From JBFHES01 sp041584015 (GTDB lineage Bacteria; Bacteroidota; Bacteroidia; Bacteroidales; M50B96): 19,184 nt of DNA. The notes beneath the pieces are model-generated. The model saw only the letters and a list, made by a program, of their open reading frames with translations, made no database searches and had not been told where the DNA came from. Where the stretch lies: positions 1-19,184 of the forward strand of contig JBFHES010000057.1 of the NCBI GenBank assembly GCA_041584015.1, in the 5' to 3' direction. This document shows, piece by piece, positions 6,973 to 13,780 of the stretch. The first letter of the stretch is position 1. Each line of letters opens with the position of its first letter. The position numbers were made by a program, and so were the translations under genes.

Positions 6973-9170
6973 CGTTTTAAAGTTATGTCTCCGGTAATAG
7001 GTTCAAATCCATCATTTAACCTAAGTATGTAATAGTATGTATCAACAGGTAATTCCTTTCCATTGGCTGTGCCATCCCATTTTATTTTCATTCCATCACT
7101 TGTAGAATAAACGCGCATTCCCCAAGAATTGTATATCTCTATGCCTATCTCTGGGTATAGTTGATTGCCTTCAACTTCGAAGAAATCATTGTAGCCATCG
7201 TTGTTTGGTGAAAACATGTTTGGCACGGTTAAGCACTCGTCGTACGTATAATAAATAGTGTAGGTATCGTTAACTACACAGCCGCGAGCATCAGTTACGG
7301 TTACTCTGTAAACACCTGCAGCTAAGTCGGTAATTGACGGCCTGGAACTTAATGTATTCCATAATACGTAATAAGGCTGCGTGCCACCTCCCACAATTAC
7401 ACTAACGCTGCCTGTTTCTCTGCCCGGACAGTACGGATTATTTCTGGTTCCATTTACAATCAGTTCTCCAGGTTGAGTTACCTCAATAGTATCAATAACA
7501 AAACATTGCATGGCATCAATTACACTTACGGTATACATTCCTGCTCCAACATTCTGAATAGTACTGTCATATCCACCATTACTCCAACTATAGTTAACGG
7601 GATAAGTTCCATCAAGCACTTTGAAGCCTACAATGCCATATTGATCGTTTGCGCAGTCAACGGAAAAATCCTCCGGCAGATTCGGTGAGAATGCTTCAAT
7701 CTTTAATGTATCCGTAGCATCCACAACAAAATCATTTACTTGTTCGCAACCAAGATCATCGACAACAGTAAGGCTGTATTTTTCAGGAACAATAAAATCC
7801 AATTCGTTACTACTCTCACCTGTTGACCAACTATAACTATAGGGTGGAACTCCACCAGACACATCACCATGGATGTATCCATCAGGAACCCCCGTACAAG
7901 TGGCACTCATTATTTCATAATTAAAATCAATGGCTGAAGGTGGTCCATCCACTTCAAATAAACCGGTATAGGTGCAATTATTATTATCAACAACCTGCAC
8001 CGAGTAATTACCGGCAGGGATGTTCATATTATCAATGCTACTAGCATTATTCGACCACAAGAAACTATATGGTGATGCGCCGCCTACGACAGTCAGCTGA
8101 ATATTCCCTGTTGTCTCACCATAGCAAATTACATCTTCAACAAAACCAGAAATAGTAATGGAATCTGGTTCTTCAATTATCATCTCTTGAATTAACTCAC
8201 AACCATTAGCATCAGAAATGGTTACCTGGTAATTTCCGGCGGTTAGTCCACTAATGGAGCCGCCGGATGATGCATTGGACCATTGAAAACTATAAGGTGC
8301 AGTACCTCCACTAGCCAACACAGAAATACCACCATCCGCATAACCGAAACAAGTTACATCGTTAACAATAACATCAGCAATCACAGAATCAAGCGGCTGC
8401 GAAATATCTACTGTTGCGGTTTCTAAACAACCATAAGTATCTATAACACTAACTACATATGAGCCTGCCTCAACACTTGAAATAGCTGAAGTTCCTGAAC
8501 CGTTCGACCAAGAATAAGTATAACCACCAACTCCACCGCTGGCAGTAGAAACGGCAATACCATCACTTCCTCCAAAACAAGAAACATCTGTTGATGTTAC
8601 TGAAACCACCAGAGCCTGACTAGGTTCTGTAATATTTAAAGTTCCATTAAAGGTGCAACCTCCCGAATCGAGAATATTAATAGTATATACACCTGCCGGC
8701 ATCCCAATCAAATCTTCTGAAATATAGCCACCTCCCCAATCGAATGAATATGGAGGATAACCACCTACAATTGATATATATATTGCTCCATCAGAACCTC
8801 CAACGCAGCTTACAGGATCAACATTATTAATGGTTATATTTATGGATTCTGGCTCGGTTATTTGAAAAGATAAAGATTGTGAACTTGACGATTGATCTGT
8901 AACTGTAACATGATAAGCGCCAGCATGAAGACCCGATATATCCTGACTTGAAGCACCGTTTGACCAATTGTAATAAAAGGGGCCTCCGGTACCGGAAACC
9001 GTTAAATCAATCGAACCATCTTGCAGACCATTACAAGAAATTTGATGAACGACAGAGGTGATATTAAATACGAGCGTACGAACCCCAAGCCTGTCAGTTT
9101 TAGATTGACCAGCAAACGAGCAAAATAGAATGCAAAAAGTTAGATATACTAGTTTTTTATATTGATGCAT
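6969..9170 (-). CDS. SprB-repeat adhesin with type B T9SS (CHU_C) sorting domain
   Basis: This is a 733-residue secreted protein. A signal peptide (residues 1-21, ending near SFAGQS) precedes about eight SprB-type repeats of roughly 75 residues, from about 38 to 640. Each runs as 'CxGxxDGxIxLxVxGGxxPYxxxWSNG…I…L.AGxYxVxVxDxxGC'. Conserved Cys residues occur near the start and end of most repeats and could form disulfides. The C-terminus from about residue 648 (PNMFSPNNDGYNDFF … GKELPVDTYYYIL … ITGDITLKR) is the gliding-motility-associated, type B sorting domain. The known role of such proteins is surface adhesion, sometimes in gliding. With only eight repeats it is much smaller than SprB itself. 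The next gene is the PorP/SprF partner, overlapping by 4 nt. Confidence 0.93.
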   Translation of the reverse strand: MHQYKKLVYLTFCILFCSFAGQSKTDRLGVRTLVFNITSVVHQISCNGLQDGSIDLTVSGTGGPFYYNWSNGASSQDISGLHAGAYHVTVTDQSSSSQSLSFQITEPESINITINNVDPVSCVGGSDGAIYISIVGGYPPYSFDWGGGYISEDLIGMPAGVYTINILDSGGCTFNGTLNITEPSQALVVSVTSTDVSCFGGSDGIAVSTASGGVGGYTYSWSNGSGTSAISSVEAGSYVVSVIDTYGCLETATVDISQPLDSVIADVIVNDVTCFGYADGGISVLASGGTAPYSFQWSNASSGGSISGLTAGNYQVTISDANGCELIQEMIIEEPDSITISGFVEDVICYGETTGNIQLTVVGGASPYSFLWSNNASSIDNMNIPAGNYSVQVVDNNNCTYTGLFEVDGPPSAIDFNYEIMSATCTGVPDGYIHGDVSGGVPPYSYSWSTGESSNELDFIVPEKYSLTVVDDLGCEQVNDFVVDATDTLKIEAFSPNLPEDFSVDCANDQYGIVGFKVLDGTYPVNYSWSNGGYDSTIQNVGAGMYTVSVIDAMQCFVIDTIEVTQPGELIVNGTRNNPYCPGRETGSVSVIVGGGTQPYYVLWNTLSSRPSITDLAAGVYRVTVTDARGCVVNDTYTIYYTYDECLTVPNMFSPNNDGYNDFFEVEGNQLYPEIGIEIYNSWGMRVYSTSDGMKIKWDGTANGKELPVDTYYYILRLNDGFEPITGDITLKR

Positions 9171-9259
9171 ATTTTGTTAAGTAAATCAATCGACAAACCA
9201 TCTATTCTGTAAAAATATCAATATTCTTACATTTTCATCAATTAACCATAAAAAATAAC

Positions 9260-9289
9260 CTTCCTCAGGTGATTATTTATAGTAGGAAG
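9260..9289 (-). terminator. Possible terminator after msrA
   Basis: CTTCCT (9260-9265) and AGGAAG (9284-9289) form a 6-bp stem with an 18-nt loop. On the minus strand it is followed by GTTATTTTTTATGG, a T-rich run. It lies 107 nt beyond the msrA stop and the loop is large, so support is modest. The rest of the 226-bp gap 9171-9396 shows no gene. Confidence 0.3.
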
Positions 9290-9396
9290 ACTACACATTT
9301 ATAATATTGGTTGCTTTAGCGCAGCAGTAGATTCAAGAGATGCATCCATTTAATCATATATACATTGGATCAACCGTTTATAAAATTCGCAAGAAA

Positions 9397-10023
9397 CTAT
9401 TTCAATTTATCAGAAAACACCTTTCTAAACTTCTCTACTTTGGGTGTAATAACTAACCTACAATAGTTTTCATTACTGTTCTCTAAATAATACTCCTGAT
9501 GATAATCTTCTGCCGCATAAAATACTTCCATTGGACTAATTTCAGTAACCACCGGATTACGCCAAACTTTCTCGTTATTCAGCTTTCGCTTAAGATTCGC
9601 AGCCAGTTGGCCCTGTTCCTCATTGTGATAAAAGATGACTGATCGGTATTGCGTTCCCACATCAGCACCCTGTCGGTTAAGCGTTGTTGGGTCGTGTATC
9701 TGCCAGAATACTTCCAACAATGCCGTTAAAGAAACCTCATCAGGATTATATACAAGCTGACAAACCTCCGCATGTCCTGTTTCGCCGGAACAAACCGCTC
9801 GGTAAGACGGGTTTTTAACTTTCCCCCCGGAATATCCGGATATTACTTGCTCCACTCCCTTTAATTCTTGAAAGATGGCCTCTATACACCAAAAGCATCC
9901 TGCTCCCAGTGTTATGGTATCTGTATTGTTACTATTCATAGTTTCATTTTTTTCTGTTGAAGCAATTAGGTTTATGGATACAAACACCATAACGCCTATA
10001 AGTATTTTTCTTGCTCTGTTCAT
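9397..10023 (-). CDS. msrA: MsrA: peptide-methionine (S)-S-oxide reductase, probably exported
   Basis: MsrA reduces methionine-S-sulfoxide in proteins and free methionine. This 208-residue protein shows the catalytic AGCFWC motif (Cys43 nucleophile, Cys46), GYSGG (63-67), GHAEV (83-87), DVGTQYRSVIFY (121-132) and EDYHQEYY (172-179). A C-terminal Cys188 may act as resolving cysteine. The first 22 residues, basic then hydrophobic (NRARKILIGVMVFVSINLIAS), look like a signal peptide, so the enzyme is probably periplasmic and not cytosolic. An internal ATG at residue 29 would give a short cytosolic form and cannot be excluded. No MsrB is adjacent. It is divergent from the transporter at 10116, with a 92-bp shared upstream region. 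Confidence 0.93.
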   Translation of the reverse strand: MNRARKILIGVMVFVSINLIASTEKNETMNSNNTDTITLGAGCFWCIEAIFQELKGVEQVISGYSGGKVKNPSYRAVCSGETGHAEVCQLVYNPDEVSLTALLEVFWQIHDPTTLNRQGADVGTQYRSVIFYHNEEQGQLAANLKRKLNNEKVWRNPVVTEISPMEVFYAAEDYHQEYYLENSNENYCRLVITPKVEKFRKVFSDKLK

Positions 10024-10089
10024 TATTTGCTTTTCTACCTAACAATCCTTTCATGTAAATTGATCATGCAATGTTCAGAAATCTTTAGC

Positions 10090-10097
10090 TACTTTTG
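10090..10097 (+). promoter_or_regulatory. TAnnTTTG promoter element for the DMT transporter
   Basis: TACTTTTG matches the Bacteroidota -7 consensus TAnnTTTG and ends 18 nt before the ATG at 10116. No convincing -33 TTG lies at the usual spacing. Confidence 0.5.
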
Positions 10098-10115
10098 ACA
10101 TAAATTAAGCAGACT

Positions 10116-11012
10116 ATGATCACACTTATTTTAAGTATAATTTGTTCAACAAGTATCTATCTTACCTTTAAAATTGCTGAACAACAAAAAATCGCAAATT
10201 TCCCCATCATTCTGATAAACTATTTTATTGCTGCAATTCTGGGCTTTAGTTTAAACTTCTACAACAACGGAAATCTCAGCATTACAATTGGATCATGGTT
10301 ACCAATGGCCTTACTTATTGGTAGTATGTTTATTATTATGTTTTTTCTTATTGGATACTCATCTCAAAAGGCTGGAATATCAGTAACCTCTGTTGCTACA
10401 AGAATGTCGGTACTCATTCCAATTGTTTTTTCAATAATTATTGATGACTCGGATAAGCTTACCATTGTAAAATTGTTGGCTATAACTGTAGCAGTTATCG
10501 CTTTAGTTTTAACCGTGTACAAACCTCGAACAGCAAAAATAAATTTGAAATTCATATTCTTACCAATCATCTTATTTATAGGTGCAGGTCTGGTAGACTC
10601 ATTCGTAAAGTATGCCCAGCATGCTTATGTTGATGAAAGCAACATATCCATTTTCTCATCCTTTGTTTTTTTAGTTTCATTTATTATAACCTTAACAATT
10701 GGCCTGATAAAGCCGTCAAAATTAAGAGGCTTAAAATCTAAAAAAGCGTGGATAATAGGGATAGGTCTTGGCGCCGTTAATTTCGGATCGATGTTCTTCA
10801 TAATTAAAGCGCTTGATTCGAGTATTTTTAATGGTAACGGATCTATTATTTTTGCTCTTAACAACATTGGGATTGTAGTATTATCGGTTGTTTTAGCAAT
10901 TGTTCTCTTTGGCGAAAAGCTAAATAAAGTAAACAAAATTGGTATTGCTTTGTCAATGCTTGCCCTATTTTTATTGACCGATAATTCTTTTCTAAATTCT
11001 TTATTCAAATAG
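10116..11012 (+). CDS. DMT-superfamily (EamA-like) membrane transporter
   Basis: This is a 298-residue very hydrophobic protein with about ten membrane segments in two five-helix halves. The halves are separated around residues 135-145 by a short basic stretch (KPRTAKINLKF). The closing pattern, with a helix rich in small residues, LFGEKLNKVNKIGIALSMLALFLL and a short tail, is typical of EamA/DMT permeases. Members move small metabolites or drugs, often outward; the substrate here is unknown. The ATG follows a good TAnnTTTG element. It is divergent from msrA and ends 48 nt before the DUF134 gene, which has its own promoter-like site, so co-transcription is possible but not required. Confidence 0.85.
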   Translation: MITLILSIICSTSIYLTFKIAEQQKIANFPIILINYFIAAILGFSLNFYNNGNLSITIGSWLPMALLIGSMFIIMFFLIGYSSQKAGISVTSVATRMSVLIPIVFSIIIDDSDKLTIVKLLAITVAVIALVLTVYKPRTAKINLKFIFLPIILFIGAGLVDSFVKYAQHAYVDESNISIFSSFVFLVSFIITLTIGLIKPSKLRGLKSKKAWIIGIGLGAVNFGSMFFIIKALDSSIFNGNGSIIFALNNIGIVVLSVVLAIVLFGEKLNKVNKIGIALSMLALFLLTDNSFLNSLFK

Positions 11013-11019
11013 GTTTATT

Positions 11020-11035
11020 ATGAACTTATGTTCAT
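11020..11035. promoter_or_regulatory. Perfect inverted repeat (candidate operator) at the DUF134/NifX-like promoter
   Basis: ATGAAC-TTAT-GTTCAT is a perfect inverted repeat with 6-bp arms and a 4-nt spacer. It directly abuts the TAnnTTTG element at 11036-11043, so a bound dimer would block or recruit polymerase. The downstream gene encodes a DNA-binding DUF134 protein, so autoregulation is an attractive but untested guess. Confidence 0.5.
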
Positions 11036-11043
11036 TATCTTTG
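11036..11043 (+). promoter_or_regulatory. TAnnTTTG promoter element for the DUF134/NifX-like unit
   Basis: TATCTTTG fits the Bacteroidota -7 consensus exactly, 16 nt before the ATG at 11060. This predicts a very short 5' leader. The inverted repeat lies immediately upstream. Confidence 0.6.
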
Positions 11044-11059
11044 CATAAACATTTAGTTT

Positions 11060-11443
11060 ATGCCACGTCCTCAAAAACAAAGAAAAGTATGCCTCCAGCC
11101 CGGATATAGAGGTTACAGGCCCATAGGTGTGGCAATGGACAACCTTCCACAGGTAACGCTGCTAATTGATGAATTTGAAAGTGTAAGGCTTCTAGACTTT
11201 GAACACATGAATCAGCTTGAAGCCTCCAAAGTAATGGGTGTCAGTAGACCAACCCTTACCCGAATCTACTCACGTGCACGAAAAAAATTAGCCAGTGCGC
11301 TTGTTCAGGGACATATTATTGTAATCGAAGGAGGTAATGTTAGCATCGATGACAAATTCATAGTTTGTCCAAGATGCAGCAAGCGTAAGGAAGTTGAACC
11401 CAGTAATAATAAACATTGTAAAAATTGTCAGTCCAGTAAATAA
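11060..11443 (+). CDS. DUF134-family DNA-binding protein with C-terminal zinc ribbon
   Basis: This is a 127-residue protein. The N-terminal MPRPQKQRKVCLQPGYRGYRP and the following LLIDEFESVRLLDFEHMNQLEASKVMGVSRPTL fit the DUF134 family (PF02001), which carries a sigma-70 region 4-like helix-turn-helix (here about residues 38-80, recognition helix near SRPTLTRIYSRARKKL). DUF134 genes are often found beside NifX/NifB-domain genes, as here. After the usual family end (VIEGGN) there is an added segment with Cys103, Cys106, Cys120 and Cys123 (CX2C-X13-CX2C), a probable zinc ribbon. It is likely a regulator of the unit, possibly binding the palindrome in its promoter. That function is inference. 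Confidence 0.88.
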   Translation: MPRPQKQRKVCLQPGYRGYRPIGVAMDNLPQVTLLIDEFESVRLLDFEHMNQLEASKVMGVSRPTLTRIYSRARKKLASALVQGHIIVIEGGNVSIDDKFIVCPRCSKRKEVEPSNNKHCKNCQSSK

Positions 11444-11477
11444 TGACTGACCTTTATTAATATTAATTTATAAAAAA

Positions 11478-11876
11478 ATGAAAATAGGAATTCCATCAGC
11501 TGACCAGACAAACATCTTCCCTCACTTTGGGAGATCAACAGGTTTTGTAAAAATTGAAATTGACGATAAAAACATTCTTGCAAAAGAATTTATCGATAAT
11601 ACCTTTACTGGTCATGCCCAGGGGCAGCATCAAGATCATCAAGAGAATCACGAACATCAGCATAATCATGCTGCACATTCGCACGCTGGTATTTTTTCAG
11701 CACTTGGCGATTGCGAGGTAATTATTGCCAACGGAATGGGGCGCAGACTTTATGATGAATTTATGCAAAACGGCAAAAAGGTTTTTGTTACAAAAGAAAC
11801 AAATGTAGAAACCGCCGTGACTGCATTTCTAAGAGACTCTCTTGACAATAATGAATCTTCATGTTGCACGCACTAA
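11478..11876 (+). CDS. NifX/NifB-type iron-molybdenum cluster-binding domain protein with His-rich loop
   Basis: This 132-residue protein starts MKIGIPSADQTNIFPHFGRS, the signature of the dinitrogenase iron-molybdenum cofactor biosynthesis domain (PF02579). The fold continues with ALGDCEVIIANGMGRRLYDEF. Between the two halves, residues 46-69 hold nine His in 24 positions plus acidic residues, and the C-terminus is ESSCCTH. Both look like metal ligands. No nitrogenase gene is present, so nitrogen fixation is not implied. Stand-alone members of this family are widespread and mostly uncharacterised. It is 34 nt after the DUF134 gene with an A-rich leader, and a terminator follows, so the two form one transcription unit. 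A role in metal or metal-cluster handling is inferred. Confidence 0.88.
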   Translation: MKIGIPSADQTNIFPHFGRSTGFVKIEIDDKNILAKEFIDNTFTGHAQGQHQDHQENHEHQHNHAAHSHAGIFSALGDCEVIIANGMGRRLYDEFMQNGKKVFVTKETNVETAVTAFLRDSLDNNESSCCTH

Positions 11877-11949
11877 ACCATTACGCAACTTTTTTGCCTT
11901 AAAAGGAAGAATACCGAACTGTTATTTTTCCATCAAAAAATTAACATTG

Positions 11950-11989
11950 TGCACCTGCATTGTATTAAACATTGCAGGTGTGTTTTTTT
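11950..11989 (+). terminator. Intrinsic terminator of the DUF134/NifX-like unit
   Basis: CACCTGCA (11952-11959) pairs perfectly with TGCAGGTG (11973-11980), extended outward by G·T wobbles, and is followed by seven T (11983-11989). It lies 75 nt after the stop codon. Confidence 0.8.
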
Positions 11990-12110
11990 ACAACTGACAA
12001 ACAGCACGTTAGAGCAGCCCTTCATATATATGACATATTTTTATTAAAATAGTATAACCTTTTCGCCCCGCTTACGGTATAAAGGCTTGGAAAACTTTAA
12101 TAAAAATTGA

Positions 12111-12252
12111 TGCTGTTATCAAACCATCGCTACCTGCTTTGTAATTCATTCTAGAATTACGACACCGGACACTACTATGGCATGATTTTGCCATTTTCAA
12201 AGAAGGTAGCTTAAAGGCCGAATTTACACCCGGCGAAAACAAGATAACAGCA
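12111..12252 (+). other. Nested inverted repeats: candidate structured RNA leader of the ECF sigma gene
   Basis: TGCTGTTATC (12111-12120) pairs perfectly with GATAACAGCA (12243-12252). Nested inside, 12129-12141 pairs with 12198-12210 at 12 of 13 positions. Inside that are two perfect small hairpins: GTAATTC/GAATTAC (12141-12147, 12154-12160) and ATGGCA/TGCCAT (12177-12182, 12189-12194). A 4-bp GCCG/CGGC hairpin (12217-12220, 12231-12234) sits between the right arms of the two long helices. An alternative 8-bp pairing, TTTTCGCC (12060-12067) with GGCGAAAA (12232-12239), would cross the outer helix. The segment is about 41% GC by my count. It ends 23 nt before the sigma-factor start. It matches no RNA family I recognise. 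A decayed coding region is the main alternative. Confidence 0.45.
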
Positions 12253-12275
12253 CTGAAAAAACTTAAATCGTTGTC

Positions 12276-12851
12276 TTGGAAGCACTTTATCAACATAAGG
12301 AAAGGCTTTTAGAAGGGATCAAGCACAGCAACAAGGACATGCTTAGAGCCATCTATAAGGATTACTTTCCGTCCATTCATAAATTCATAAAGGATACCAA
12401 TGGTAACCTCGAAGACGCAAAGGATGTCTTTCAGGAAGCTATTCTTATCATTCACCGCAAATTAGTTAGAAATAGTCTCGAGCTTACAGGTTCGCTAAAA
12501 AACTACATACACCAAGTATGCAGGCTTCTATGGCTAAAGCAATTAGAGCAAAGAGGTCAGGATGTTGGTGAGTTATCGAAGGACTTTAAACCCGGTATCG
12601 ACTTTATCGATGACATTCTTGATTTACAAGTTGAGAATGAAAGATACCGCACCTACTGGGATCATTTCAACCATCTTGGCCCAGATTGCAGGAAACTACT
12701 CAGACTTTTCTATGACCGCGTTCCGATTAAACAGATTACAGAAATCATGAATTTCGATTCGGAAGATGAAGCCCTAAAGAAAAAGATGCAATGCAAAGAG
12801 GCATTGGTGAGAAGAATAAAAAATGATACTAAAATTAGAAATACAATTTAA
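12276..12851 (+). CDS. ECF-type RNA polymerase sigma factor (TTG start)
   Basis: This is a 191-residue sigma-70-family protein. Residues 20-90 fit region 2: IYKDYFPSIHKFI, then the DAKDVFQEAILIIHRKL core equivalent of 'DAEDlvQevFl'. Residues 130-185 fit region 4 with a helix-turn-helix (LLRLFYDRVPIKQITEIMNF). Residues 95-128 are the linker. The start is inferred as TTG at 12276. An in-frame stop lies at 12264-12266, and the next ATG (12339) would remove the first helix of region 2. The downstream TM/TPR protein begins 11 nt after the stop and is likely its membrane partner. The upstream structured region lies in the probable leader. The target regulon is unknown. Confidence 0.88.
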   Translation: MEALYQHKERLLEGIKHSNKDMLRAIYKDYFPSIHKFIKDTNGNLEDAKDVFQEAILIIHRKLVRNSLELTGSLKNYIHQVCRLLWLKQLEQRGQDVGELSKDFKPGIDFIDDILDLQVENERYRTYWDHFNHLGPDCRKLLRLFYDRVPIKQITEIMNFDSEDEALKKKMQCKEALVRRIKNDTKIRNTI

Positions 12852-12862
12852 AACCCACGCAA

Positions 12863-13615
12863 ATGAGTACAAACGAAAAATTAGAAATGTATCTTAGCAA
12901 TGGGCTACCCCGGAAGGAGACCGATTCGTTCCGGGAAAACCTACACCAAGATTCAAACCTCAGAAAGGAGCTGAAAGTGCGACAAGACATTGAAGATGCC
13001 TTGAAAGAAACGGACTTTAACATGTTCCAGGAAACCATTGAACAGATCGTTCAAACTGAGGAGATCAAGACTAAGAAGTCGAGATTCCCAGAATTGAAAA
13101 CGTCAAGTTTTCGCTGGCTGGTAGCAGCAGCATCTATTGCTGTTATTATTATTGGCGCAAACATTGTTTTTGTTTTGAATGAAAAATCGTATGAGCCGCA
13201 GGAATTGTATAGCATGTATTACAAGCCTTATGATTCTTATGCAAGTGTTCGTTCTGGTAACATTAATACGGACGACATTTTCTTCCAGGCACTACTTAAG
13301 TATGAAAAACAAGAATTTGACGAAACAATCTCGTTGCTCAACAAAATTATTGAGGTTGACAACATGAACATTGCAAGTATGTTTTATCTGGGCGTTTCAT
13401 ATATTGAAACCGGCAGATATGCAGATGCATTCAACAGTTTTACAAAAATTGTTGATCATGGAGACAACTTGTTTATTGAGCAAGCAGATTGGTACCTTGG
13501 CCTAACCTTCCTAAGAAGTGATGAACAGGAAAAGGCCATAAAACAATTTCAAACCATAGCACAAAGTCAGAGTTTTTATAACGAGAAAGCAAAAGAGATT
13601 CTCCTACAATTCTAA
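12863..13615 (+). CDS. Membrane-anchored TPR protein, likely anti-sigma partner of the ECF factor
   Basis: This 250-residue protein has a cytoplasmic N-terminus (1-80). It begins STNEKLEMYLSNGLPRKETDSFRENL, a helical start typical of Bacteroidota anti-sigma-like proteins, without a zinc-finger motif. One membrane helix lies at about 84-106 (WLVAAASIAVIIIGANIVFVL). The periplasmic part from about 130 onward holds two to three TPR-like helix pairs (LLKYEKQEFDETISLLNKIIEVD; ASMFYLGVSYIETGRYADAFNSFTKIV; ADWYLGLTFLRSDEQEKAIKQF). Gene order after an ECF sigma factor, the single TM segment and the extracytoplasmic TPRs suggest that it holds the sigma factor at the membrane until a signal is bound outside. 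That role is inferred. The two-gene unit ends in a strong terminator. Confidence 0.8.
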   Translation: MSTNEKLEMYLSNGLPRKETDSFRENLHQDSNLRKELKVRQDIEDALKETDFNMFQETIEQIVQTEEIKTKKSRFPELKTSSFRWLVAAASIAVIIIGANIVFVLNEKSYEPQELYSMYYKPYDSYASVRSGNINTDDIFFQALLKYEKQEFDETISLLNKIIEVDNMNIASMFYLGVSYIETGRYADAFNSFTKIVDHGDNLFIEQADWYLGLTFLRSDEQEKAIKQFQTIAQSQSFYNEKAKEILLQF

Positions 13616-13642
13616 CCAATGTGTTAACATAAGGGTTTTACT

Positions 13643-13671
13643 AAACCTCTCCTTTTCGGAGAGGTTTTTTT
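13643..13671 (+). terminator. Intrinsic terminator of the ECF sigma/TPR unit
   Basis: AAACCTCTCC (13643-13652) pairs perfectly with GGAGAGGTTT (13658-13667) around a TTTTC loop. It is followed by TTTT to 13671. The stop codon of the TPR gene is 28 nt upstream. Confidence 0.9.
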
Positions 13672-13718
13672 ATTGCTGTCAAAATAAATGTAGCAGGCAA
13701 TTCAAACATTTTAACAAA

Positions 13719-13749
13719 GAAGGCTGCCCAATTCATTCGGGCAGCCTTC
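13719..13749 (-). terminator. Intrinsic terminator of the large type A T9SS substrate gene
   Basis: The arms GAAGGCTGCCC (13719-13729) and GGGCAGCCTTC (13739-13749) are perfect over 11 bp with a 9-nt loop. On the minus strand the stem is followed by TTTGTTAAAATG. It lies 31 nt beyond the minus-strand stop at 13781. Two facing terminators thus separate the convergent genes. Confidence 0.75.
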
Positions 13750-13780
13750 ATATATCTTAAACGTAAAAAAGCACTTTAAA

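Noticed and set aside
10625..11008. 127-residue open frame antisense to the DMT transporter
   Set aside because: It lies wholly within a confident membrane-protein gene and has no recognisable domain, promoter or sensible composition. It is a by-product of the sense codons.
12111..12252. Terminal inverted repeats of a small transposable element (MITE)
   Set aside because: No target-site duplication flanks the outer arms, and no second copy of the element is seen in the window. The nested internal pairing fits an RNA fold better.
12072..12296. 74-residue minus-strand open frame over the structured region
   Set aside because: It overlaps the ECF sigma start and covers the nested inverted repeats. 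No motif is recognisable.
12061..12309. Plus-strand frame from 12061 that reads fairly protein-like (for example KEGSLKAEFTPGENKITALK) up to a stop at 12307-12309
   Set aside because: It contains an internal TAA at 12142-12144, lacks a good start after it, and overlaps the sigma gene in another frame. It may be a decayed coding remnant and is the main alternative to the RNA interpretation, but I cannot support it as a gene.
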